From contig JANLHA010000050.1 of assembly GCA_024653845.1 (NCBI GenBank), forward strand, positions 1 through 8,865: a stretch of DNA of 8,865 nt, written 5' to 3'. The stretch's first letter is position 1, and every line of letters begins with the position of its first letter. Under the pieces are notes generated by a model, which made no database searches, was not told the DNA's origin, and saw only the letters and a program-made list of their open reading frames with translations. The position numbers and the translations under genes were made by a program. Origin of the DNA: Candidatus Omnitrophota bacterium (lineage in GTDB: Bacteria; Omnitrophota; Gorgyraeia; Zapsychrales; JANLHA01). This document shows, piece after piece, positions 1 to 4,855 of the stretch.

Positions 1-44
1 GATTTATTGATTGAAGGGGATGGATGGTATTGCCACTCTCTCAC
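1..44 (-). CDS. Start of an unidentified gene downstream of cdsA (runs off left edge)
   Basis: An open frame begins with GTG at 44-42 and stays open to the window edge; 14 codons are visible, reading (M/V)REWQYHPSPSINK. The GTG overlaps the TGA stop of cdsA (GTGA overlap), and a good Shine-Dalgarno GGAGGA lies at 55-50, five bases before the start. Spacing and overlap match the other junctions in this operon, so translational coupling with cdsA is likely. The visible N-terminus is too short to assign. A lysophospholipid acyltransferase or another phospholipid enzyme would suit the neighbourhood, but that is a guess from context only. Confidence 0.5.
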   Translation of the reverse strand, partial: MREWQYHPSPSINK

Positions 45-985
45 TGTAATCCTCCGGGAAATTTAACATAGTAACTGACCATATGAAAGAATAACGGAGA
101 AACAAAAATTAAACTATCCAAACGATCTAAAAGTCCGCCATGTCCAGGGATGAGAGCTCCCATGTCTTTAATCCCAATATCTCGCTTAACGCAGCTCATC
201 ACCAAATCGCCCATGGTTCCGCCGATCCACAGAATGATCACGCTTAAGACCAACGGCAAAATACCAAAGCCCGGCAGCCATGGACGCGCAAAATACACAT
301 AGAGAGATGTAATGATCAATGAGCCAATCGCCCCTTCGACAGTTTTGTTCGGACTAATATTGGAAACCAAGGGATTTCTACCAAATATCTTTCCGGTTGT
401 GTATGCAGCAGCATCATTGAGTTCAGTTCCGATAATAAGAAATAAAAGATACGCCAACCCATGGGGATGATAACTTAAGAAAGCCAAGTGGGCAGAAAAC
501 CACCCTAAATAAATCAAAGCGATTGTACTCAATCCAATCTTTTGAATCATGTTCTTATAATCATTTCTCCCAGCAGGAATCATCAGGATGACCACGGTTG
601 CATAAACAGGCATTGCCACAAACAAACCGTACCATGGAATAAAAGCAGACACATAAAATCCAATCAACCCAGCGTAGATTACAGCGGTGAATCCCCAATC
701 TTCATAAAGCCCAGTTGCTCTGGAAAATTCTTTAACGCAGACTATCGAAAGTATGAGTAGAAAGATAATAAAAAATTTGGCTCCTAATCCCACAATAAAT
801 AAAACGATGGGAGCCATGACAAGCCAGGGGCTAAAAGAAACCCAAACTTTTCTTGAGGCCTCTCTCGTATGGGGTGATAACTGCATCATTTTCAAAATCA
901 AAGCCGCGAAAAGGATGAGGCCGAAGACAAAGTGAAAATAATTTCGGAAATATAAATCAGCCCATCCAGGGAACCAATGAATCAT
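41..985 (-). CDS. cdsA: Phosphatidate cytidylyltransferase (CDP-diacylglycerol synthase)
   Basis: Integral membrane enzyme that makes CDP-diacylglycerol from phosphatidate and CTP, the precursor of the anionic and zwitterionic phospholipids. The protein has 314 residues, somewhat longer than the usual ~270-290, with about eight hydrophobic segments. The C-terminal family signature lies at residues 264-290: S264, K267-R268, K273-D274, then PGHGG (280-284) and DRLD (287-290). Upstream are NDAAAYTTGKIFG (190-202) and SPNKTVEG (211-218), both typical of PF01148. The start is ATG at 985-983, overlapping the TGA of the 84-residue gene by 4 bp, with AAAGGA about eight bases upstream. It lies in an operon behind a MarR-type regulator and not in the usual uppS-cdsA-dxr context, so it may be a second, conditionally expressed copy (inference). 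G+C is about 45% in its 3' half. The function is secure from the motifs. Confidence 0.95.
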   Translation of the reverse strand: MIHWFPGWADLYFRNYFHFVFGLILFAALILKMMQLSPHTREASRKVWVSFSPWLVMAPIVLFIVGLGAKFFIIFLLILSIVCVKEFSRATGLYEDWGFTAVIYAGLIGFYVSAFIPWYGLFVAMPVYATVVILMIPAGRNDYKNMIQKIGLSTIALIYLGWFSAHLAFLSYHPHGLAYLLFLIIGTELNDAAAYTTGKIFGRNPLVSNISPNKTVEGAIGSLIITSLYVYFARPWLPGFGILPLVLSVIILWIGGTMGDLVMSCVKRDIGIKDMGALIPGHGGLLDRLDSLIFVSPLFFHMVSYYVKFPGGLQ

Positions 986-1236
986 GTTGTTTTTCCTTTC
1001 TTAATGATCTTTCCTGTGAGCAAATTGATTTCAATAATTTTTCCCTTGATCCTAGATGTTTTTTCATGCTTGACCACAATTGCCTTTTTCTGACTTCTGA
1101 TGATTTCTTTTATCTCACACAAAATCCTTCCATCGATAAAATTGATGATGTGATGATATTCTTGACTCACCAAAACATGCCCCTTGTTGTCTTTGATCAC
1201 CTCAGCGAAAACCAAAGATCTCATTTTGGTATTCAT
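982..1236 (-). CDS. 84-residue protein of unknown function between marR-type gene and cdsA
   Basis: I do not recognise this protein. It is small, basic (rich in K and R) and has no membrane segment or signal peptide; alternating hydrophobic residues (AIVVKHEK, GKIIEINLLTGKIIKKG) suggest beta strands, so a small soluble beta-rich fold is possible. No cysteine cluster or catalytic motif is visible. It is probably real: an AGGAGG Shine-Dalgarno lies at 1246-1241, four bases before ATG 1236-1234, and its TGA overlaps the cdsA start by 4 bp. A second in-frame ATG (codon 5) is less well placed. The MarR-type operator copy at 1246-1266 touches its ribosome-binding site. The position suggests an accessory role in phospholipid synthesis or its control (inference only). 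Confidence 0.75.
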   Translation of the reverse strand: MNTKMRSLVFAEVIKDNKGHVLVSQEYHHIINFIDGRILCEIKEIIRSQKKAIVVKHEKTSRIKGKIIEINLLTGKIIKKGKTT

Positions 1237-1245
1237 GGCCCCTCC

Positions 1246-1266
1246 TAATAGTTAACCATTCAACTA
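1246..1266 (-). promoter_or_regulatory. Second copy of the MarR-type operator, before the 84-residue gene
   Basis: On the gene strand this reads TAGTTGA-N6-AACTATTA, the same as the site over the marR promoter at 1796-1816 (16 of 21 positions identical). Its core is a perfect inverted repeat ATAGTT-N8-AACTAT (1248-1267). A partly overlapping perfect 8-bp inverted repeat, TTAACCAT-N8-ATGGTTAA, spans 1252-1275. The site abuts the AGGAGG ribosome-binding site of the 84-residue gene. I see no convincing -35/-10 pair placed to use it, so it may act as an internal operator or roadblock, or it may also fold as an RNA hairpin beside the Shine-Dalgarno. Confidence 0.6.
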
Positions 1267-1280
1267 TATGGTTAAAAAAA

Positions 1281-1754
1281 TTACCTGGCTTGCAATTTAT
1301 CCAACCAAATTTTTAATAACTGACACATCTGTTTTTGCTGGCCCTGCTCCAAATCAGCCGCGAGATCCATTAACTTTTTATTATACGCTGGCCAGATTTC
1401 ATCTAATAATTGAGATCCTTGATCCGTAATATTCATGATATTCACACGCCTATCCCCTTCTAGGGCAGAACGATTGACCAATCCTTCCTTCTCCAGTTTA
1501 TCAATCAACTTTGTCATATTGGATGGGGTGACAATAAGATGCTTGCTGATTTCGACCTGGGAAATTCCTTGCTTCCTTCCTTTATGTTTAATGACCATCA
1601 AAATATTGAGTTTCCCGGGAGTCAGATGGTAAGACTTAAGATAGGCTGTAATGTCATCCATAATGATGTTATAAATGAGAACAAAGCTATAAATAATTTC
1701 CTCGTGGTATTGCCCTTTATCTTCTTCAATACCAAATGCCTTAAGTGAAGTCAT
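1281..1754 (-). CDS. MarR-family winged-helix transcriptional regulator
   Basis: A 157-residue protein with the MarR layout: N-terminal dimerisation helices (residues ~15-45), LTPGKLNILMVI (45-56), the helix-turn-helix GISQVEISKHL...TPSNMTKLIDKLEKEGLV (~63-93), and the wing with the conserved ALEGDRRVNIMNITDQG (97-113), followed by C-terminal dimerisation helices. MarR proteins act as homodimers and usually repress their own operon until a small ligand or oxidation releases them. The ATG at 1754-1752 has AAAGGAGAGG at 1772-1763 and a promoter further upstream. Candidate operators lie over that promoter and before the next gene, so autorepression plus control of the 84-residue gene and cdsA is likely (inference). 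No ligand can be deduced. Only one cysteine (near the C-terminus) is present, which gives no support for an OhrR-type redox switch. Confidence 0.92.
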   Translation of the reverse strand: MTSLKAFGIEEDKGQYHEEIIYSFVLIYNIIMDDITAYLKSYHLTPGKLNILMVIKHKGRKQGISQVEISKHLIVTPSNMTKLIDKLEKEGLVNRSALEGDRRVNIMNITDQGSQLLDEIWPAYNKKLMDLAADLEQGQQKQMCQLLKIWLDKLQAR

Positions 1755-1784
1755 ATTGCTATCCTCTCCTTTCTCAACAAAGAA

Positions 1785-1813
1785 AGATTACCATTTAATA
1801 GTTTCCTTGTCAA
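1785..1813 (-). promoter_or_regulatory. Promoter of the marR-type gene
   Basis: On the minus strand a perfect -35 TTGACA (1813-1808) is followed by a 17-bp spacer and a weak -10 TAATCT (1790-1785). The predicted start of transcription is near 1778, leaving a leader of about 24 bases that contains the Shine-Dalgarno AAAGGAGAGG (1772-1763). The -35 box lies inside the 21-bp palindromic operator, as expected for repression by steric exclusion. Confidence 0.6.
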
Positions 1814-1816
1814 CTA
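1796..1816 (-). promoter_or_regulatory. Palindromic operator over the -35 box of the marR-type promoter
   Basis: Gene-strand sequence TAGTTGA-N6-AACTATTA, with an inverted-repeat core TAGTT-N8-AACTA. It is shared with the site at 1246-1266. The length, symmetry and A+T-rich half-sites are typical of operators bound by MarR dimers. Assignment to the adjacent MarR protein is inferred from position and from the repetition of the motif. Confidence 0.6.
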
Positions 1817-1838
1817 ATTATTTAAAAAAATTTTGAAA

Positions 1839-3026
1839 CTAAATCTTCCCCGCCTCAAACAATTCAATCATCGCCTTGGCTGGACGAGGGCTAAATTGGA
1901 TTCCAATATTATTTCTAATCTCTTCGATCGCTTGGGCCTTGCTCAATCCCTTACGATAAGGCCGATCCGTCGTGATCGCATCAAAGGAATCGGCGACCGC
2001 AATGATTGTCGCTCGCACGGGAATTTCTTCCCCTTTGAGCCCGTCGGGGTATCCTTTCCCATCATATCGCTCATGATGATATTTGATTCCCTCAAGGCTA
2101 TCTTTCAGCTCAGAAAGTGGCTGCAAAATTTCCATCGCAAAATTGGGGTGCTTCTTCATAACAATCACCTCTTCTTGCGACAAATTACCGATCTTATTCA
2201 AGATCCCTTCCGGCACACCAATCTTGCCAATGTCATGCAATGTTCCAGCAAGATAAAGACTCTCAAAAAACGCCTCATCAAAATTGGCAGAACCATTTGC
2301 AACCATTTGGCGAGCGATTGCGACAGCATACTTGGTGACTCGCTCGGTATGACCATGCGTATATTTGTCTTTAGCTTCGATTGCGGAGCTCAGCACCATG
2401 GTCGTTCGCAAAAACAAATCGCGATTGCGCTGAGATTCTTTTCTCAAATCATCAAAGAGCTGGGCATTACGAATGGCCATTGCAGCGTCGGAAGCCAATG
2501 CCGCAAAAAAATCGAGTTCGTTCTGATCAAACCGTGTTCCATCTTCTTTTTCACCCAGCAGCAAAACCGCCAACAACTTTCTTTGATAATACGAAGGCAC
2601 ACAGGCAACGGCATTGAACATCTGCATCTGCTGCCCCATCGACTGAAGCAATTCCTGCGTTCCATTGCCGTGGGTGACCACACTTTCTTTCCAAATCAGT
2701 TTATTCAAATCTTCGGTGACAATCGCGTTTTTATTGAATCGTAGCGGACGAAATTCTTTTTTAGTAAAAAATTTAATGATGGAATTTTTCTCGTCGAACT
2801 GAACAAACCCGGCAGGAATTTTAAAACCTCGCTCGCCTTTGGAAACATTTAACACATAACAATTCTGCTCGGGTTCATAAAGGATCATTCCGGCATGCTT
2901 GATCTTCACTTTGGAGACCAACATCCGCAGAATGAGCTTGATCAACAGCTTCGGGTCATGAATCATGATCATGCCCTTACTGGCGGTTTCAAGCTCCTTT
3001 TTATAGTCGACTTGGAGGATTTTCAT
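1839..3026 (-). CDS. GAF domain plus HD-GYP domain protein, probable cyclic-di-GMP phosphodiesterase
   Basis: A 395-residue cytoplasmic signalling protein. Residues ~25-190 form a GAF-like sensor domain ending in LLAVLLLGEKEDGTRFDQNELDFF-type sequence (151-174), then a short helical linker (~186-212). The HD-GYP domain follows: HGHTERV (224-230), the metal-binding HD at 264-265 within LHDIGKIGVPEGIL, H293, HHERYDGKGYPDG (317-329) carrying the GYP triplet (325-327), and DSFDAITTDRPYR (346-358). All key metal ligands seem present, so it should be active in degrading c-di-GMP (family knowledge). It begins 15 bp after the receiver gene, so the two are probably co-transcribed. No Shine-Dalgarno is visible before ATG 3026; expression may depend on coupling, or an internal start (M19 or M21) may be used. 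The ligand of the GAF domain is unknown. Confidence 0.93.
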   Translation of the reverse strand: MKILQVDYKKELETASKGMIMIHDPKLLIKLILRMLVSKVKIKHAGMILYEPEQNCYVLNVSKGERGFKIPAGFVQFDEKNSIIKFFTKKEFRPLRFNKNAIVTEDLNKLIWKESVVTHGNGTQELLQSMGQQMQMFNAVACVPSYYQRKLLAVLLLGEKEDGTRFDQNELDFFAALASDAAMAIRNAQLFDDLRKESQRNRDLFLRTTMVLSSAIEAKDKYTHGHTERVTKYAVAIARQMVANGSANFDEAFFESLYLAGTLHDIGKIGVPEGILNKIGNLSQEEVIVMKKHPNFAMEILQPLSELKDSLEGIKYHHERYDGKGYPDGLKGEEIPVRATIIAVADSFDAITTDRPYRKGLSKAQAIEEIRNNIGIQFSPRPAKAMIELFEAGKI

Positions 3027-3041
3027 TTTAAGGCAGGTGAA

Positions 3042-3404
3042 TCAAACGCCGTTCAGTTCCTTGAGAACGATTTTTTCCAATTCATCGAGAATGAGCGGTT
3101 TATGGATGTATCCACGAACGCCTAACCGCTCAGCTTCTTCGATTGTGGCTTCATCCTTAACACCGGTCACCATCATGATTTTGACTTGGTTGCCAACTTC
3201 TCTTACTTTGCGTAAAAGTTCAACCCCACTCATCTCCTCCATGCGAACGTCGAGGAGAACTAAATCAGGGGTTTCGTTCTCAATGATTTCAAAGGCCTCG
3301 TGGCCTCCGGCAGCGGTAAAGACTTCGATTTGGCGTTTTTGAAAAAAACTTTTGGCAAATTCTCGGATATCGATTTCGTCATCGACGATAAGCAGTTTCG
3401 GCAT
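3042..3404 (-). CDS. Single-domain response regulator (CheY-like receiver)
   Basis: A 120-residue receiver with all the canonical residues: acidic pocket D8-D9, phosphoacceptor D52 in LVLLDVRM, T80 in MMVTG, and K102-P103. No output domain follows, so it must act through a partner protein, as CheY and Spo0F do. The downstream HD-GYP protein, 15 bp away, is the obvious candidate, with phosphate coming from the histidine kinase at 4856-7045 (inference). Hence a relay kinase, receiver, then c-di-GMP turnover is plausible. The start at ATG 3404 is fixed by the MPKLLIVDDE beginning typical of the family, although no clear Shine-Dalgarno precedes it. The 98 bases upstream hold no gene. Confidence 0.95.
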   Translation of the reverse strand: MPKLLIVDDEIDIREFAKSFFQKRQIEVFTAAGGHEAFEIIENETPDLVLLDVRMEEMSGVELLRKVREVGNQVKIMMVTGVKDEATIEEAERLGVRGYIHKPLILDELEKIVLKELNGV

Positions 3405-3413
3405 AAGTCTTAC

Positions 3414-3440
3414 TTTATAACAATTCGTTCAGAGATTCAA
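3414..3440 (-). promoter_or_regulatory. Weak promoter candidate before the receiver gene
   Basis: On the minus strand TTGAAT (3440-3435) and TATAAA (3419-3414) lie 15 bp apart, shorter than the ideal 17. Transcription would start about three bases before the receiver ATG, giving an almost leaderless mRNA, which would fit the missing Shine-Dalgarno. The evidence is thin; the gene could equally be read from the upstream promoter. Confidence 0.25.
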
Positions 3441-3502
3441 TGGATACTTTCAAGAATTGCTTTTGCCTGGATTGGAAGGGCCCCGCCTTAATTTCATCAA
3501 AA

Positions 3503-4174
3503 TCACTCCAAAAGTTTCTGAGCTAAACGGCTCAATTCTGGATTCGCCAGAGCAACGACCTTTTTTTTGACGGTCCTTGAGAAATATTCACGTTCGGTTT
3601 TGTTTAATGGTTCACCATTCAGCTTCTTTTTAAATAATTCTTTTTGCTTAGGAGAAAAAAATTGTGAAAGCGCATATTCTAAAGAGAATTCATCATGCTT
3701 CACTTGGGTTTTCTGGGCTTTCAATGCCTCTTCCTGCATATAATTATCAAAGAGAGTTGTCAGACGTGAGACGTTGAATTCTTTATTCTCTAACTTAAAA
3801 CTTTCGGCATGGCCCATACGGTCTCTGAGTTCCCAGAACAACTTCTTTTCTTCCGGTGAAAGCTTTTTGTCTAGCTGGTCAGCAAAATTAAACCTTTTTC
3901 TCATGACTCGATAAAGAGCCAGAGACATCACCACAAGCTTTCGCCATTTCCTTCGATCGGCTTCACTTTTAAGACACGTTTCAACTTGTTTAACATTCAG
4001 ATTTCCCGTCTTGTCCGCGTTAACTAAGAGAACAGGGAACGCTTCCCAATAACGAGCATTATCACTTCTGACAACCTCTGCCAAGGTTTTATTAACATCA
4101 ATATGGCCCGCCTCGACCTCTAACAGAGGAAACCCCAATTGGCTTAAACTTTTTTCTAATTTATTGGTTGTCAT
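3503..4174 (-). CDS. 223-residue partner protein of the nucleotidyltransferase, function unknown
   Basis: I cannot assign a named family. The protein is soluble, charged and mostly helical. It has three visible parts: an N-terminal region with LAEVVRSDNARYWEAFPVLLV (31-51), a basic helical middle section (73-150, e.g. RRKWRKLVVMSLALYRVMRKRF), and a C-terminal region FSPKQKELFKKKLNGEPLNKTEREYFSRTVKKK-type (173-205). The last part resembles a short DNA-binding helical domain in layout, somewhat like sigma-4 or LuxR HTH segments, but the likeness is weak. Its ATG overlaps the TGA of the nucleotidyltransferase gene by 4 bp, with AAGGGA ten bases upstream, so the two products are almost certainly made together. 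Possible roles are antitoxin or autorepressor of the pair, or a partner of the enzyme (inference). Confidence 0.8.
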   Translation of the reverse strand: MTTNKLEKSLSQLGFPLLEVEAGHIDVNKTLAEVVRSDNARYWEAFPVLLVNADKTGNLNVKQVETCLKSEADRRKWRKLVVMSLALYRVMRKRFNFADQLDKKLSPEEKKLFWELRDRMGHAESFKLENKEFNVSRLTTLFDNYMQEEALKAQKTQVKHDEFSLEYALSQFFSPKQKELFKKKLNGEPLNKTEREYFSRTVKKKVVALANPELSRLAQKLLE

Positions 4175-4755
4175 ATAAGTTTTCCCTTCATCAATAAACG
4201 CTTAAAATGCTCCCAATTCTCCAACATCCGATTTTCCGGCTCATGATATTTAACCGCTTCTTTATATCTCATCTCGAGTTCATTAAAATTAATCTCTTCT
4301 TTTTTCGCCTGATAAAGCATTAAGCAGTCTTCCATGTCTGCCGATGAGGCTCGAAATATCTTTGAAATGATAAGGTCATAATGATTCAAAACTCCAATAT
4401 ACAAATGTTGCCACTCCTTGATCAACTTATGCTGGCCTTCTTTTAAAGGCGATTCCAACAGCTCGGTCGTATGAATTTTCTTACCTCGGTAAAGATCGAA
4501 AATATACGGATCGCTGGGTAATTTCCACCCCGCTCCTGTACGGGACTGGTAACCGAGCTGCTGAAGAGTTTTAATCAAGTATTCATATTCCGCTTCAATC
4601 GGGACCATAAAGTCCACGTCTTTCGTGGTACTTTTGATACCCTGCAATGTTAAAGCTGTCCCTCCACAAGCAATCAAATGAACCCTTCTCTTAATAAACC
4701 TATTCCAAACGGTCAAGATATCCATCAGCTGTTTCTGAGAAAGTCTATATTCCAT
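4171..4755 (-). CDS. Nucleotidyltransferase-fold protein (DUF6036/AbiEii-like), possible toxin
   Basis: A 194-residue protein from ATG 4755. Residues 27-33 (LIACGGT) carry the GG helix-start motif of the polymerase-beta nucleotidyltransferase fold, followed by TKDVDFMV with the metal-binding pair D46 and D48, and by YIFDLYRG with a likely third aspartate D87. Further landmarks are TTELLESPL (96-104), YIGVLNHYDLIISKIFR (119-135) and ADMEDC (138-143). The pattern matches the DUF6036 type of minimal nucleotidyltransferase, a relative of the AbiEii and MNT toxins that transfer nucleotides to RNA or protein. The substrate is unknown. The frame extends to a TTG at 4776-4774, but that codon lies inside a palindromic operator; ATG 4755 sits directly after the operator array, so I prefer it. 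Neither start has a good Shine-Dalgarno. The gene is followed, with a 4-bp overlap, by its partner gene. Confidence 0.85.
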   Translation of the reverse strand: MEYRLSQKQLMDILTVWNRFIKRRVHLIACGGTALTLQGIKSTTKDVDFMVPIEAEYEYLIKTLQQLGYQSRTGAGWKLPSDPYIFDLYRGKKIHTTELLESPLKEGQHKLIKEWQHLYIGVLNHYDLIISKIFRASSADMEDCLMLYQAKKEEINFNELEMRYKEAVKYHEPENRMLENWEHFKRLLMKGKLI

Positions 4756-4757
4756 AG

Positions 4758-4821
4758 ATTGTACCAAAATATACAATAATATGTATTAATTTATACAACA
4801 TATTGTACTTAAATATACAAT
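4758..4821. repeat. Three tandem operator-like palindromes, 22-bp period
   Basis: Palindromes at 4758-4777, 4780-4799 and 4802-4821 start exactly 22 bp apart, about two turns of the helix, so dimers bound to them would lie on one face of the DNA. The outer two are ATTGTA-N8-TACAAT and share 18 of 20 positions; the middle one is degenerate (TATGTA-N8-TACAAC, 13 of 20 shared with the first). The right-hand copy covers the -10 box of the promoter at 4812-4840, and the other two cover the leader up to two bases before ATG 4755. This is the layout of a cooperative autorepressor site. The likely binder is the nucleotidyltransferase pair itself or its partner protein (inference). Confidence 0.75.
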
Positions 4822-4840
4822 TTTATTATAAATTTGTCAA
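4812..4840 (-). promoter_or_regulatory. Strong promoter of the nucleotidyltransferase operon
   Basis: On the minus strand a perfect -35 TTGACA (4840-4835), a 17-bp spacer, and -10 TATATT (4817-4812, five of six consensus bases). Transcription should start near 4805, giving a leader of about 50 bases. The -35 box begins only 15 bp after the stop codon of the histidine kinase, leaving no room for a terminator between them. The -10 box is inside the palindrome at 4802-4821. Confidence 0.7.
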
Positions 4841-4855
4841 GATGTTTGGAAGGTT

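Noticed and set aside
1274..1280. T7 run after the marR stop (minus strand) as an intrinsic terminator
   Set aside because: No G+C-rich hairpin precedes it; the run is part of the A+T-rich spacer before the next operator.
1821..1838. T run after the HD-GYP stop as an intrinsic terminator
   Set aside because: No stable stem precedes the T run; whether the signalling operon reads into the marR promoter is open.
1833..2744. Long plus-strand open frame opposite the HD-GYP gene
   Set aside because: Its translation has no recognisable motif and it lies wholly antisense to a well-supported HD-GYP gene; it is a shadow of that gene's codon pattern.
3466..3490. G/C-rich inverted sequence (AAGG...CCTT) between the partner gene and the receiver as a terminator
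   Set aside because: The stem is only about four pairs and no T tract follows in the direction of transcription.
4756..4776. TTG start at 4776 for the nucleotidyltransferase
   Set aside because: The codon lies inside the palindrome at 4758-4777 and has no Shine-Dalgarno; the extra seven residues look unlike the family's usual beginning. ATG 4755 is preferred but the matter is not settled.
4758..4821. Tandem 22-bp units as iterons or a CRISPR array
   Set aside because: Units are palindromic, separated by only 2 bp, without unique spacers, and overlap a promoter; there is no replication gene nearby.
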